From Clostridia bacterium (lineage in GTDB: Bacteria > Bacillota > Clostridia > Oscillospirales > Acutalibacteraceae), in assembly GCA_017428085.1 (NCBI GenBank), contig JAFRRP010000033.1:1-64000 (forward strand): 64,000 bases of DNA, written 5' to 3'. Under the pieces are notes generated by a model. The model was not told the origin of the DNA, ran no database searches, and saw only the letters and a program-made list of their open reading frames with translations. Below are positions 16,181 through 25,384 of the stretch, piece after piece. The position numbers and the translations under genes are program-made. How positions within the stretch are numbered: position 1 is the stretch's first letter; each line of letters starts with the position of its first letter.

Positions 16181-16208
16181 AAACCTTAACTTACTGCCGT
16201 CAAGCCGA

Positions 16209-17456
16209 TCAAACCGCCGAGCTGTTCAGATAGGCTTCCTGCTCCGGCGTCAGCTTGTCGATTTCGATCCCGAGGAACGACAGCTTCCGGCGCGCCACCT
16301 CCAGGTCCACTTCCCGCGGAACGTCGATCAGCTTTTCCGTCAGTTTGCCCTCGTTTTCGATCAGGTATCTGGCGGAAAGCGCCTGGATGGCAAAGCTCAT
16401 ATCCATGATCTCCGCCGGGTGTCCGTCGCCGGCGGCCAGATTGACCAGCCGCCCCTCCGCCAGCACGTAGATGTGTTTTCCGTTGGGCAGGGTGTAGCCC
16501 ATGATGTTGTTCCGGGCTTCCACGGCTTCAGTCGCCAGCGCCCGCAGGCCCTTCACGTCGACCTCCACGTCGAAATGGCCCGCGTTGCACAGGATCGCAC
16601 CCTCCTTCATCAGCAGGAAATCGGGCTCCGTGATGACCCCGGCGCAGCCGGTCACCGTGACGAAGAAGTCGCCGCGCTTGGCCGCTTCCCGCATGGGCAT
16701 GACCTCAAACCCGTCCATGACGGCTTCGATCGCCTTGATGGGGTCGATCTCGGTCACGATCACCTTGGCGCCCAGGCCCTTGGCCCGCATGGCGACGCCC
16801 TTGCCGCACCAGCCGTACCCGGCCACCACCACGCTTTTGCCCGCGACGATCAGGTTGGTGGTGCGGTTGATGCCGTCCCAGACGGACTGGCCGGTGCCGT
16901 AGCGGTTATCGAACAGATGCTTGCAGTCCGCGTTGTTCACCTTCACCATGGGGAAACGCAGCTTGCCCGCGTTGTTCATGGCGATCAGCCGCACGATGCC
17001 GGTGGTCGTCTCCTCACAGCCGCCGATGACGTAGGGAAGCTCGTCGAGCAGCTCCGTGTGCAGCATATGGACCAGATCGCCGCCGTCGTCAATGATGATA
17101 TTGGCGTGATGGGACAGCGTCTCCCGGATATGCGCGTTGTACTCCTCCACGGTGCAGCCGTGCCAGGCGAACACGTTCAGCCCGGCCTTCACCAGCGCCG
17201 CCGCCACATCGTCCTGCGTGGAAAGCGGGTTGGAGCCGGTGACAAACATCTCCGCGCCGCCGGCCGCCAGCACCTTGCAGAGATAGGCGGTCTTCGCCTC
17301 CAGATGGATGGACAGGGCGACGCGCTTGCCCGCAAAGGGCCGCGTTTTTCTGAAATCGTCCTCCAGACTCCGCAGCAGCGGGCAGTTCCGTCTGACCCAC
17401 TTGATCTTTTTCTCGCCGGAGGGCGCCAGCTCGATATTTCTGATCATGCTCATCAT
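16209..17456 (-). CDS. ahcY: S-adenosylhomocysteine hydrolase
   Basis: 415 residues, the short bacterial/archaeal form. It has the substrate region LSIHLEAKTAYL (about 48-59), the D/E pair in GCEETTTG (about 145), NNADCKHLFDNRYGTG (about 172-187) and the NAD fold GYGWCGKG (about 207). It splits S-adenosylhomocysteine to adenosine and homocysteine, restoring the methyl cycle. GGAGG six bases before ATG 17456 fixes the start. The next gene downstream is a PfkB kinase that may remove adenosine. Confidence 0.93.
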   Translation of the reverse strand: MMSMIRNIELAPSGEKKIKWVRRNCPLLRSLEDDFRKTRPFAGKRVALSIHLEAKTAYLCKVLAAGGAEMFVTGSNPLSTQDDVAAALVKAGLNVFAWHGCTVEEYNAHIRETLSHHANIIIDDGGDLVHMLHTELLDELPYVIGGCEETTTGIVRLIAMNNAGKLRFPMVKVNNADCKHLFDNRYGTGQSVWDGINRTTNLIVAGKSVVVAGYGWCGKGVAMRAKGLGAKVIVTEIDPIKAIEAVMDGFEVMPMREAAKRGDFFVTVTGCAGVITEPDFLLMKEGAILCNAGHFDVEVDVKGLRALATEAVEARNNIMGYTLPNGKHIYVLAEGRLVNLAAGDGHPAEIMDMSFAIQALSARYLIENEGKLTEKLIDVPREVDLEVARRKLSFLGIEIDKLTPEQEAYLNSSAV

Positions 17457-17498
17457 TGTTTTCCTCCATAAAAAGGGATTTTTCGAGCCGTCAGCTCA

Positions 17499-17620
17499 AG
17501 TCGTAAGTCGTAAGTCGTGAGTCGTAAGATGCCCTTCGGGCGTTCCTGTATGACGTTGAAAATCAACGGATTTTCGATCTTGCACAATCAACTTTTTCTT
17601 ACGACTTGCGACTTACGACT
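17499..17620. repeat. 7-bp-arm element, AGTCGTA type
   Basis: Four-plus units in the left arm (17499-17529), three in the right (17599-17620), inverse orientation. The interior holds GCCC-TTC-GGGC and GTTGA-AAA-TCAAC mini-hairpins. It lies between ahcY and the alpha-galactosidase gene. Confidence 0.85.
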
Positions 17621-17665
17621 GTTTGTCACGCTTCAGCGCGACAAACTCTATCAATCGTTATTCTG

Positions 17666-19864
17666 TCATTTACATGTGGTCGCTTCCTTGAAGTGCAGCG
17701 CGAAGCTCTCGCCGTCGCCGTTGGGATAGCGGAACAGCGACAAGCCCGCGTTCATCAGCAGCGCGCCGGAGAACACCTCGCCGGTCTCCTCGCACACGTA
17801 GCGCTTATCGGGATCGAGCCCCTTCATTTTGAGGAAGAAGTTGCGCGCCTCCATATACAGCTTGACGACCACGGTGAACATAAACTCGGTCTTGTCCTCG
17901 CTGACGAACGCCCACGCGGCACGATAGGGATCGTCCCAGGGGCAGATCAGCCGGTACAGGTCGCCGTAGTGGATCAGGTCGTAATACTGGTGGTAGTCCG
18001 CGATCTGCGTCTTGATGACCGCCCGGTCCTCCTCGGAGATCTTGGCGGGGTCCAGCTCGTACCCGAAGGTGCCCCACATGGCCACGTTGCGTTTGGTCTC
18101 GTAGCTCGTGCGCCGAGAGGCGGACACGTGCGCGCCCTGCATGGAGGCCGGGTAGCACAGCGACGTGCCGAACTGGATATCGATGCGCGACAGGGCGTCC
18201 GTGTTGTCGGAGCACCAGCTCTGGGGCGCGTAGTACAGGATGCCGGGATCGAAACGTCCGCCGCCGCCGGAGCAGCCCTCCAGCAGCAGGTGCGGATAGG
18301 CCTTCGTGATGCGGTCCATCAGCTCGTAGGTGCCGAGGATAAAGCGGTGGTAGAATTCCTTTTGTTTTTCGGTCGGCAGCAGCGCGGAGCCGGCCTCCGT
18401 GATGTTGCGGTTGAAATCCCATTTCAGGTAGTCGATATCGTTGTTGGCCAACACCTCGCTCATGATGTTGAACAGGTAATCCCGCACGTCGGCGCGGGTC
18501 ATATCCATCACGCACTGGTGGCGGCCCAGCGAGCGAGCGCGGTCCGGCACGTGGACGCACCAGTCCGGATGCGCCCGGTAGATATCGGAATCGGGAGAGA
18601 TCATCTCCGGCTCGTACCAGATGCCGAACTTCAGCCCCAGCGCCTTTACACGGGAGATGAGCGAGCCGATCCCGCCCCTGAGCTTCTTTTCGTTCACCAC
18701 CCAGTCGCCGAGGGAGTTGGTGTCGTCATCCCGCTTTCCGAACCAGCCGTCGTCCATCACGAACATCTCAAGGCCCGTCTCCTTCGCCCACGCGGCGATG
18801 GCAAGGAGCTTTTCGTCGTCGAAATCCATGCCCGTGCCTTCCCAGTTGTTCACAAGCAGCGGGCGTTTTTTGTGCGCCCATTCCCCGCGCACAAGATGGC
18901 GGTTGTAAAGGCGGTGGAAGGTACGGCTCATGCCGCCGAGGCCCGCGTCGGAATACACCAGCACGGCCTCGGGCGTATAAAACCGTTCGCCCGGCTGCAG
19001 CGTCCAGCCGAAATCGTCGGGATTGATGCCCATCATCACGCGGGAGGAATTGTTATAGTCCACGTCCACGATCGCGCTGAAATTGCAGCTGTACACCAGA
19101 TTGAAGCCATAGGCTTCGCCGTACTCCTCGTTGCCGCCGCGCCCGATCAGCGCGATGAACGGATTCTGCGCGTGCGAGGAGGAACCGCGGCGGCTGTATA
19201 CGCCCTGCACGCCGTGCGAAAGGGGACGGCGGGCGAAATCGCGCTCCTTCATGTGCCTGCCGTAGAGCGAAATGAGATCGTAGTCGCAGGAATTCATATC
19301 CATGCAGAAGCTCATCACGCGCTCGATCTCAAACGCCTTTTCCGAGGCGTTGGCGACGATCAGGGAACGGGTCATCGCGGAAAGCTTTTCAAACACGGTG
19401 TACACCAGCGTGACCTCCGCGCCCGTGGTCTCGTCGCGGGTCAGGATCTCCAGCGTCTCGCAGTCGGACTCCTCGTTGGCGAACAGCGCGGGCAGGCCGG
19501 GGATGCCGGGCTTGCCGGCGTAGATTTGATGCGAGACGTAGCGCACGTCCGTGGCGGCGTTGCCGTCCGCGTTGCGGATCTGCAAGGACGCCGTGCGCAT
19601 ATCCGCGCAGCCGTTGCAGCCCACCTCGAAGGGCCAGGTATCGGGCGTAAAGCCGGACCAGTAATCGCCGTCCGCCTCCGGGGTCGTCGCGCTGAAGGAG
19701 GCGTACCGGCAGCGTTTTTCAAAATCGGGCAGATTGACGTCCGGGATTTTCGCGCCGTAATACAGATGCAGCAAAAAACCGTTCTTGTCAACACGGATCA
19801 CATAAGAAGACCCCGCGGTATCGAGCTTGAAGATCTTTTTCTCACTGTCGAAGAGAATGGACAT
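17666..19864 (-). CDS. Alpha-galactosidase, glycoside hydrolase family 36
   Basis: 732 residues, full length for bacterial GH36. After the N-terminal beta-sandwich (about 1-320) comes the barrel with MFVMDDGWFGKRDDD (about 366), the nucleophile aspartate in YLKWDFNR (about 481) and the acid/base aspartate in WCSDNTD (about 552). No signal peptide, so it acts in the cytoplasm on imported raffinose-type sugars or melibiose. The GPH symporter at 7.2 kb could supply such sugars but is far away. AGGAGG precedes the ATG. Flanked on both sides by AGTCGTA-type repeat elements. Confidence 0.93.
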   Translation of the reverse strand: MSILFDSEKKIFKLDTAGSSYVIRVDKNGFLLHLYYGAKIPDVNLPDFEKRCRYASFSATTPEADGDYWSGFTPDTWPFEVGCNGCADMRTASLQIRNADGNAATDVRYVSHQIYAGKPGIPGLPALFANEESDCETLEILTRDETTGAEVTLVYTVFEKLSAMTRSLIVANASEKAFEIERVMSFCMDMNSCDYDLISLYGRHMKERDFARRPLSHGVQGVYSRRGSSSHAQNPFIALIGRGGNEEYGEAYGFNLVYSCNFSAIVDVDYNNSSRVMMGINPDDFGWTLQPGERFYTPEAVLVYSDAGLGGMSRTFHRLYNRHLVRGEWAHKKRPLLVNNWEGTGMDFDDEKLLAIAAWAKETGLEMFVMDDGWFGKRDDDTNSLGDWVVNEKKLRGGIGSLISRVKALGLKFGIWYEPEMISPDSDIYRAHPDWCVHVPDRARSLGRHQCVMDMTRADVRDYLFNIMSEVLANNDIDYLKWDFNRNITEAGSALLPTEKQKEFYHRFILGTYELMDRITKAYPHLLLEGCSGGGGRFDPGILYYAPQSWCSDNTDALSRIDIQFGTSLCYPASMQGAHVSASRRTSYETKRNVAMWGTFGYELDPAKISEEDRAVIKTQIADYHQYYDLIHYGDLYRLICPWDDPYRAAWAFVSEDKTEFMFTVVVKLYMEARNFFLKMKGLDPDKRYVCEETGEVFSGALLMNAGLSLFRYPNGDGESFALHFKEATTCK

Positions 19865-19896
19865 TGGAATCCTCCTGTTCTTTTTATAAAATGAAA

Positions 19897-20020
19897 AGTC
19901 GTTAGAAGCGCCTACGGCGCAGTCGTCAGTCGTCAGATTTTCTTCGGATCATTTTTAACATAAAATCATAAACAGCTCTAACGACTGCCCGCGCAGCGGG
20001 CCGCTAACGACTAACGACTG
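19897..20020. repeat. 7-bp-arm element, AGTCGTT/AGTCGTC variant
   Basis: AGTCGTTAG at 19897, AGTCGTC twice from 19921, and CTAACGA units from 19972 to 20020 in inverse orientation. Mini-hairpins GCGCC-TAC-GGCGC and GCCCGC-GCA-GCGGGC lie within. Confidence 0.7.
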
Positions 20021-20022
20021 TC

Positions 20023-20832
20023 TTACGCCGTCGCTTCCGCCTTCTCCTGCTTCTCCTTCTCCTTCGCGATGACGGAGGGGCGCTCGTGGTAGGGCAGCAG
20101 CAGCTCGGACACGTCCTTGTATTTCACGGGGATGTTTTTCTTTTTGTAGATCACGTTCACCGCGATCATGGCGGCGAACAGCAGCATGACGACGAGATAC
20201 GCCCACGGGGCGACCGTGCCGCTGAAAATACCGGGCAACTCCGCCGTCAGCGTTTTCACCATCATGGCGTAGGAGACGAAGGAGGCCGTGGCCAATACCA
20301 TGCCCGTGACCGGGAAGGCGATATTCCGCCGGAAGCCCCTGGGCGAGCAGGACAGCGTCAGCAGGAAGAACCCCACCAGCGTCACCACCAGCATCAGCAG
20401 CAGCGATAACAGGGCGACGGTAAAGCACACCAGCCCCTTGCCAACGATCTGCGAACCCCAGAGCTTCGTCAGCAGGCCCGTATCCAGATCCGCGCCGGTC
20501 AGGAAGTTGATCACGCCGATCAGCCCGACCTCTTTCGTCTGCGTCCCGAAGGGCAGCACGTAACTGATCTTTCCGGAGGGGATCAGCGTGGCGGCGATGG
20601 GCAGCAGGCCCAGCACCAGCCGCACGATGGACAGCGGGTGTCCGATCAGCGAGAATTTCAGCCGGTCGAACCGGGGCTGCATGTGCGCGTGCTCCAGCTC
20701 CGCCTTGTCCGCCTCCGCGCGAAGGCGGTCCTCGATGCCGAAGTACAGCACGTTGACGCCGCACTGGGGGCACTCCGGCCGCCAGTCGGTCGGCTTGAAT
20801 TTATAGTTGCACTTGGGGCAGTATTCCGCCAT
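20023..20832 (-). CDS. Zinc-ribbon multi-pass membrane protein, unknown function
   Basis: 269 residues. The N-terminus is a zinc ribbon (CPKCNYKF at 5-12, CPQCGVNV about 21-28), followed by a charged helix and about four membrane segments (near 66-84, 135-158, 172-192 and 205-225). The tail is Lys/Glu-rich. It stands downstream of rhaD and upstream of the GH36 gene on the same strand; nothing ties it to rhamnose use. Zinc-ribbon membrane proteins of this sort are widespread in Clostridia without known role. Confidence 0.75.
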   Translation of the reverse strand: MAEYCPKCNYKFKPTDWRPECPQCGVNVLYFGIEDRLRAEADKAELEHAHMQPRFDRLKFSLIGHPLSIVRLVLGLLPIAATLIPSGKISYVLPFGTQTKEVGLIGVINFLTGADLDTGLLTKLWGSQIVGKGLVCFTVALLSLLLMLVVTLVGFFLLTLSCSPRGFRRNIAFPVTGMVLATASFVSYAMMVKTLTAELPGIFSGTVAPWAYLVVMLLFAAMIAVNVIYKKKNIPVKYKDVSELLLPYHERPSVIAKEKEKQEKAEATA

Positions 20833-20853
20833 GGAAATTCACTCCTTTAGAAT

Positions 20854-20900
20854 AGGTGTGAGGTGAGAATATCTTTTCTCAAACCTCAAACCTCAAACCT
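20854..20900. repeat. 7-bp-arm element, CTCAAAC type (compact)
   Basis: Left arm AGGTGTGAGGTGAGAA, right arm three CTCAAAC-phase units; only six bases lie between. It sits between rhaD and the zinc-ribbon gene. Confidence 0.75.
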
Positions 20901-20901
20901 T

Positions 20902-21723
20902 TTAATCCAGCATATTCGCGTCGATGGGCACGTTGTACGGTTCCGCCAGCGCCAGGATCTGCTCACTGGTGATGAACTGCTTTTTGCCGCCGCAGGACAT
21001 GACCTTGATGAGAATCTCCGCCGCCTTTTCGATGGTGTCCATCAGGCCGAAGGCCACGTCAAAGTCCTGCCCGGCGCAGAAGATGCCGTGGTGGGACCAG
21101 ATCACCGCGTCGAACTGTTTGATCTTTTCGCCGGTGGCGTAGGCGATATCGCTGCTGCCGCACACCATCCACGGCACCACGCCGATGCCCGCCGGGAATA
21201 CGATGGGGCATTCGGTAATCATCTCCCAGATCTCCCGGGTGAAGACCTTGTCCTCCAGCGGCAGCAGGAAGGTCAGCGCGATGGTGTTGGCCGGGTGCGC
21301 GTGCATGATGACGCGGTACGCGCCGTTCGTTTTCTCCTTTTTGATGGAATGGTTCAGCAGGTGCGTGGGGAACTCGCTGGTGGGCACGCCGCCCTCGCAC
21401 AGGCCCCACACGATGCGGTAGTTTTCGCCCTTGTCGTCGATCTGAACGATGCAGATGTTGTTTTCCGGCTCCCGCAGCACGTTTTTATAGTACTTGCCGC
21501 TGCCGGTAACGGTGAAGAATTCGCCCGCAAGGTTGGCGACGGTCAGGCCGATGGCCTTCCATTCGCCCGTAAAGTCGAACAGGTGACGGATCTGCGCCAC
21601 TTCCTCGTCCTTCATGCGGTAGCTCATATTGCCTCCGTTGCGCTCGTTCCAGCCCTTGAGCCAGCTCTGGTGGCAGGTATCGACAAACAGTTTCACGACC
21701 TTCAGGTCGAGTACGTTATCCAT
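20902..21723 (-). CDS. rhaD: Rhamnulose-1-phosphate aldolase
   Basis: 273 residues, close to the 274 of the E. coli enzyme. The catalytic glutamate in PTSEFPTHL falls at about 117, zinc ligands in MHAHP (about 139-141) and SHHGIF (about 211); NGGNMSYR binds phosphate. It splits L-rhamnulose 1-phosphate into dihydroxyacetone phosphate and L-lactaldehyde. rhaA is the next gene upstream. The kinase gene rhaB is not in the window, so the pathway is completed elsewhere or by another kinase. Confidence 0.93.
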   Translation of the reverse strand: MDNVLDLKVVKLFVDTCHQSWLKGWNERNGGNMSYRMKDEEVAQIRHLFDFTGEWKAIGLTVANLAGEFFTVTGSGKYYKNVLREPENNICIVQIDDKGENYRIVWGLCEGGVPTSEFPTHLLNHSIKKEKTNGAYRVIMHAHPANTIALTFLLPLEDKVFTREIWEMITECPIVFPAGIGVVPWMVCGSSDIAYATGEKIKQFDAVIWSHHGIFCAGQDFDVAFGLMDTIEKAAEILIKVMSCGGKKQFITSEQILALAEPYNVPIDANMLD

Positions 21724-21751
21724 GGGGATTACTTCCTTTCATGCGTATTCC

Positions 21752-21818
21752 GTAGCACGCTGCCTTAGCAGCGTAAACAAACAGTTGTGTTCTCTACGGA
21801 GCTGAGGCTCCGTGCTAC
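21752..21818. repeat. GTAG-footed inverted hairpin pair
   Basis: GTAGCACGCTGCCTTAGCAG (from 21752) and an inverse arm ending GCTCCGTGCTAC (21818), 21 bp between arms. It sits between rhaA and rhaD in the same orientation run, so it is probably transcribed. Confidence 0.8.
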
Positions 21819-21867
21819 AATCAAATAATCAACGCAACGCGTTCCGACATTAACTTAACTCTGATCG

Positions 21868-23112
21868 TTATTTCCTCTTCGCCAGAACCTCGTCCTCATA
21901 CGCCTTCACTTCGGCGTACCAGGATTCGCGCAGGGGCGCGCCGCAGGTCTCGCAGAATTTGTCCCACACCGCGGTCATGGGGTAGGTCTTATACTCCTCG
22001 CTCAGCGCGAACTGGGCGGTGAAATCGCCCTTGTTCTGCAGCTCGGCCAGCTTGCCGTAGGGCGTCAGCATGGCGGCCAGCAGCGCCTTTTGCATATTGC
22101 GCATACCGATCACCCACGCGGCGATGCGGTTGATGCTGGCGTCGAAGTAGTCCAGCCCGATCACGACGCGGTCCGTGCCCGCCTTGACGATCTCGGCGGC
22201 GATGTCGCGCAGCTCGTCGTTGTAGGAGACCACGTGGTCGGAATCCCAGCGCACGCCGCGGGTGACGTGCAGCGCCACCTTATCGGAGAACAGCAGCAGC
22301 GAGGGGATCTTATCCGCCACGTTCTCGGTGGGATGGTAGTGGCCGTTGTCCAGCAGGCACAGCAGGCCGTTCTGAAGGGCGTACTGCATATAGAACTCGT
22401 GGGAGCCCACGGTGTAGGATTCCACGCCGATGCCGAACACCTTGGATTCCACGCTGTCGATCAGGTATTTTTTGTCGTACTTCACGGAGAGGATCTCGTC
22501 CAGCGAATCCTTCAGGCGCTGCCGGGGGCCGGTGCGGTCCGCCGGGATCTCCTTGTAGCCGTCGGGGATCCAGATATTGTTGAGGCAGGGGGTGCCCAGC
22601 TGCTCGCCGATGTACGCGCCGATCCTGCGGATGGCCTTGCAGTGGTCGATCCAGAAGCGGCGCACCTTCTCGTCCGGGTGGGACAGCGTCAGGCCGTCGG
22701 AAGCCAGCGGATGGGAGAACAGCGTGGGGTTGATGTCGATGCCCAGGCCCCGTTCTTTGGCGAACTGCACCCATTTTTCAAAATGTTTGGGCTCCAGCTT
22801 GTCGCGGCTCACTCTCTCGCCGTCGTAGACCGCGTAGGTGGCGTGCAGGTTGAGGCGGTGCCGGCCTGGGATCAGGGACAGCGCCTTATCGATATCCGCC
22901 ATCAGCTCTTCGGGGGTGCGGGCCTTACCGGGGTAGTTGCCGGTGGCCTGAATACCGCCGGACAGCGCCGCGGCGCTTTCAAAGCCCTGCACGTCGTCGC
23001 CCTGCCAGCAGTGCATGGAAATGGACACCGCCGCCAGCTTTTCGATCACCGCGTCGGTGTCGACGCCGATAGAGGCGTAGAGTTCTTTTGCGTAGTCGTA
23101 TGTAGTAATCAT
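21868..23112 (-). CDS. rhaA: L-rhamnose isomerase
   Basis: 414 residues, the usual length. Motifs seen are [16 protein letters not shown] (about 31-46), the metal-site segments [16 protein letters not shown] (about 190-205), [10 protein letters not shown] and [14 protein letters not shown] (about 252-265), and [15 protein letters not shown]. It converts L-rhamnose to L-rhamnulose, the first step before rhaB and RhaD. It precedes rhaD with a GTAG-class repeat between. Confidence 0.95.
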   Translation of the reverse strand: MITTYDYAKELYASIGVDTDAVIEKLAAVSISMHCWQGDDVQGFESAAALSGGIQATGNYPGKARTPEELMADIDKALSLIPGRHRLNLHATYAVYDGERVSRDKLEPKHFEKWVQFAKERGLGIDINPTLFSHPLASDGLTLSHPDEKVRRFWIDHCKAIRRIGAYIGEQLGTPCLNNIWIPDGYKEIPADRTGPRQRLKDSLDEILSVKYDKKYLIDSVESKVFGIGVESYTVGSHEFYMQYALQNGLLCLLDNGHYHPTENVADKIPSLLLFSDKVALHVTRGVRWDSDHVVSYNDELRDIAAEIVKAGTDRVVIGLDYFDASINRIAAWVIGMRNMQKALLAAMLTPYGKLAELQNKGDFTAQFALSEEYKTYPMTAVWDKFCETCGAPLRESWYAEVKAYEDEVLAKRK

Positions 23113-23172
23113 GGTTATATTTCCTTTTTTATTATCAGCTTAGTTGAGCGGCGCTTTGTGCCTGCGCGATCG

Positions 23173-23269
23173 GTAGCGCGGCACCTCAGTGCCGCTCTTA
23201 GCCATTGTAACTAATGAAACGTCGATATAGATACATTGTGTGGATAGCGGCACTGAGGTGCCGCGCTAC
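23173..23269. repeat. GTAG-footed pair, GTAGCGCGGCACC subtype
   Basis: Arm GTAGCGCGGCACCTCAGTGC from 23173 and its exact inverse ending GGTGCCGCGCTAC at 23269. The same subtype occurs at 36312-36464, 63202-63359 and in part at 1-16. It ends three bases before the stop codon of the transketolase C gene. Confidence 0.85.
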
Positions 23270-23271
23270 GG

Positions 23272-24219
23272 TCATTTTTTCAACGCGATGGCCGCCTTGG
23301 CCTTCGCCGCGATGTTCTGGGCGTTCAGGCCGAAGATCTCCAGCAGCTCCAGCGCGGGGCCGGATTTGCCGAAGGTGTCCTCCACGCCCACGCGCATCAC
23401 GGGCGCCGGGCAGTTCTCCGCCACGACCTCCGCCACGGCGGAACCCAGGCCGCCGATGATATTGTGCTCCTCCGCGGTGACAAGGCAGCCGGTGGTCTTC
23501 ACCGCGTCGATGATGATCTCTTTATCGATGGGCTTGATGGTCGCCATGTTGATGAGCGAAGCGGAAATGCCCTCCGCCTTCAGCAGCTCCACGGCGGCGA
23601 TGGCGCGCTCCACCAGCAGGCCCGTGGCGATGATCGTCACGTCCGTGCCCTTGGCGAGATAAGCGCCCTTGCCGATCTCGAATTGGTAATTCTCGTCGAA
23701 TACGCGCGGCACCGCCAGACGGCCGAAGCGCATATACACGGGGCCGTCGTGCTTGGCGGCGGCGAACACGGCCAGACGGGCTTCCACGTCGTCCGCCGGG
23801 TTGAGGATGGTCATGCCGGGGATGGTGCGCATCAGGCCGATGTCCTCGCAGCACTGGTGGCTGGCGCCGTCCTCGCCCACGGAGATGCCCGCGTGGGTCG
23901 CGCCGATCTTCACGTTGATGTGGGGGTAGCCGATGGTGTTGCGCACCTGCTCGAAGGCACGGCCCGCCGCGAACATGGCGAAGGAGCTGGCAAACACGGT
24001 AAAGCCCGCGGTGGCAAGGCCGGCCGCCACGCCCATCATATTGGCCTCCGCGATGCCGCAGTCATAAAAGCGGTCCGGATGGGCCTTTTTGAACATACCG
24101 GTCTTGGTGGCGGCGGCCAGGTCCGCGTCCAGTACGATCAGCTTGTCGTTCTGCTCCGCCAGCTCCACAAGGGCTTTGCCGTAAGCGTCTCTGGTGGCGG
24201 TTCTGATGATTTCTGCCAT
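23272..24219 (-). CDS. Transketolase, C-terminal subunit, second copy
   Basis: 315 residues with the Pyr domain (activating glutamate in DCGIAEANMMGVAAG, about 61) and the C-terminal domain from about 190. It starts 13 bp after the N subunit gene, with GGAGG between. This pair is closer to the housekeeping split transketolases of Clostridia than the pair at 2.6-4.5 kb. It stands just upstream of the rhamnose genes, so it might share their transcript, with a GTAG-class repeat between. Confidence 0.9.
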   Translation of the reverse strand: MAEIIRTATRDAYGKALVELAEQNDKLIVLDADLAAATKTGMFKKAHPDRFYDCGIAEANMMGVAAGLATAGFTVFASSFAMFAAGRAFEQVRNTIGYPHINVKIGATHAGISVGEDGASHQCCEDIGLMRTIPGMTILNPADDVEARLAVFAAAKHDGPVYMRFGRLAVPRVFDENYQFEIGKGAYLAKGTDVTIIATGLLVERAIAAVELLKAEGISASLINMATIKPIDKEIIIDAVKTTGCLVTAEEHNIIGGLGSAVAEVVAENCPAPVMRVGVEDTFGKSGPALELLEIFGLNAQNIAAKAKAAIALKK

Positions 24220-24232
24220 TTCGTCTTCCTCC

Positions 24233-25078
24233 TTATTCCGCTTCCACCGCGGCGATTTTGGCGTTCAGCTCGGCCATGGCCTGCTCGTACTGCTCCTGCT
24301 TGGGGGCGGCGCCGTGCCAGCCGACCTGGTTCTCCATGTAGGAGACGTCCTTGCCCTTGATCGTCTTCATGATGATGGCGGTGGGCTTGCCCTTGCAGGC
24401 CTTGGCCCTGTTGACCGCGTCCTCGATGGCGTCAAAGCAGTGGCCGTCGATCTCGATCACGTTGAAGCCGAAGGCGGCGAACTTTTCCGGGATGGGATAC
24501 GGGGAGTTGACCTCCTCCACGGTGCCGTCGATCTGTAAATTGTTGTTGTCCACGATCACGGTGAGGGTATCCAGCTTTTTGGCGGCCGCGAACATGCAGG
24601 CCTCCCAGACCTGACCCTCCTCGATCTCGCCGTCGCCCAGCACGGTATAGACGCGGAACTTATCGCCCTCGATCTGCGAGGCCAGCGCCATGCCGCAGGC
24701 GGCGGAGATGCCCTGCCCCAGCGAGCCGGTGCTCATATCCACGCCGGGCACGTGATTCATGTTGGGGTGGCCCTGTAAATAGGAATCGGATTTGCGCAGC
24801 GTCTTCAGGTCCTCCACCGGGAAGAAGCCGCGCTCCGCCAGCGTGGCGTACAGCGCCGGGGCGGCGTGGCCCTTGGACAGCACGAACCGGTCGCGGTCCG
24901 CCTTTTTCGGATCCTTCGGGTCCACATTCATCTCTTTGAAATAGAGATAGGTCAGGATCTCCGCGATGGAAAGCGAGCCGCCGGGATGGCCGCTCTTGGC
25001 GTTGTAGGTGGATTCGATCACGCCCTTTCTCACCCGCAAAGCCGTCAATGTCAACTGTTTTTTGTCTGCTTTGTCCAT
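24233..25078 (-). CDS. Transketolase, N-terminal subunit, second copy
   Basis: 281 residues starting at ATG 25078 (MDKADKKQ), which has AAAGGAGAG upstream; an open frame to 25111 lacks this. ThDP motif GDGEIEEGQVWEA ending at IVDNNNLQ, plus KSGHPGGS and SKGHAAPALYA. It forms the enzyme with the next gene and interconverts pentose, triose and hexose phosphates. Confidence 0.9.
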   Translation of the reverse strand: MDKADKKQLTLTALRVRKGVIESTYNAKSGHPGGSLSIAEILTYLYFKEMNVDPKDPKKADRDRFVLSKGHAAPALYATLAERGFFPVEDLKTLRKSDSYLQGHPNMNHVPGVDMSTGSLGQGISAACGMALASQIEGDKFRVYTVLGDGEIEEGQVWEACMFAAAKKLDTLTVIVDNNNLQIDGTVEEVNSPYPIPEKFAAFGFNVIEIDGHCFDAIEDAVNRAKACKGKPTAIIMKTIKGKDVSYMENQVGWHGAAPKQEQYEQAMAELNAKIAAVEAE

Positions 25079-25104
25079 AAGTGTTTTCTCTCCTTTTTTA
25101 TATC

Positions 25105-25172
25105 GTAGCACGCTGCCTCAGCAGCGTTATATATGCGTTTTTTGTTTTGACGGAACTGAGGCTCCGTGCTAC
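25105..25172. repeat. GTAG-footed inverted hairpin pair
   Basis: GTAGCACGCTGCCTCAGCAG (from 25105) with an inverse arm ending GCTCCGTGCTAC (25172). The spacer TATATATGCG plus T-rich run is repeated exactly in the adjacent element at 25184-25380, so the two are a recent duplication. Confidence 0.85.
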
Positions 25173-25183
25173 ATTACTGCACC

Positions 25184-25380
25184 GTAGCACGCTGAGTCTC
25201 GGCTGTCGTTCTCACCTGCCGGTTCGGTCGTTGCTTCTGCTTTCAGCAGAGGTGTCCACTGGACACCCGCAACTCGGTCGGCGCTTCTGCCTTACGGCAG
25301 AGGTGTCCACTGGACACCCGCGCCCTCAGCAGCGTTATATATGCGTTTTTTGTTTTGACGGAGCTGAGGCTCCGTGCTAC
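25184..25380. repeat. Composite: GTAG pair interrupted by a 129-bp palindromic repeat
   Basis: This copy of the 25105-25172 element is split after GTAGCACGCTG by 25195-25323. The insert carries two 50-bp tandem units (25225-25274, 25275-25324), each with a TCTGC...GCAGA-type hairpin (stem letters differ but still pair) and the perfect palindrome GTGTCCACTGGACAC. With its neighbour this fills the 306-bp gap between the transketolase N gene and rluD. Confidence 0.8.
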
Positions 25381-25384
25381 GGGG

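Noticed and set aside
16072..16182. N-terminal extension of the PfkB kinase
   Set aside because: It is a read-through of a GTAG repeat; the kinase fold starts at MGSTVVIG with a good ribosome-binding site.
17606..19894. 762-codon plus-strand frame opposite the GH36 gene
   Set aside because: Shadow frame, rich in His/Val/Ala/Gly; the minus strand carries all GH36 active-site motifs.
25184..25380. Insertion sequence or integron-type attC site
   Set aside because: No transposase or integrase frame and no IS-like termini; the insert is only 129 bp of tandem palindromes.
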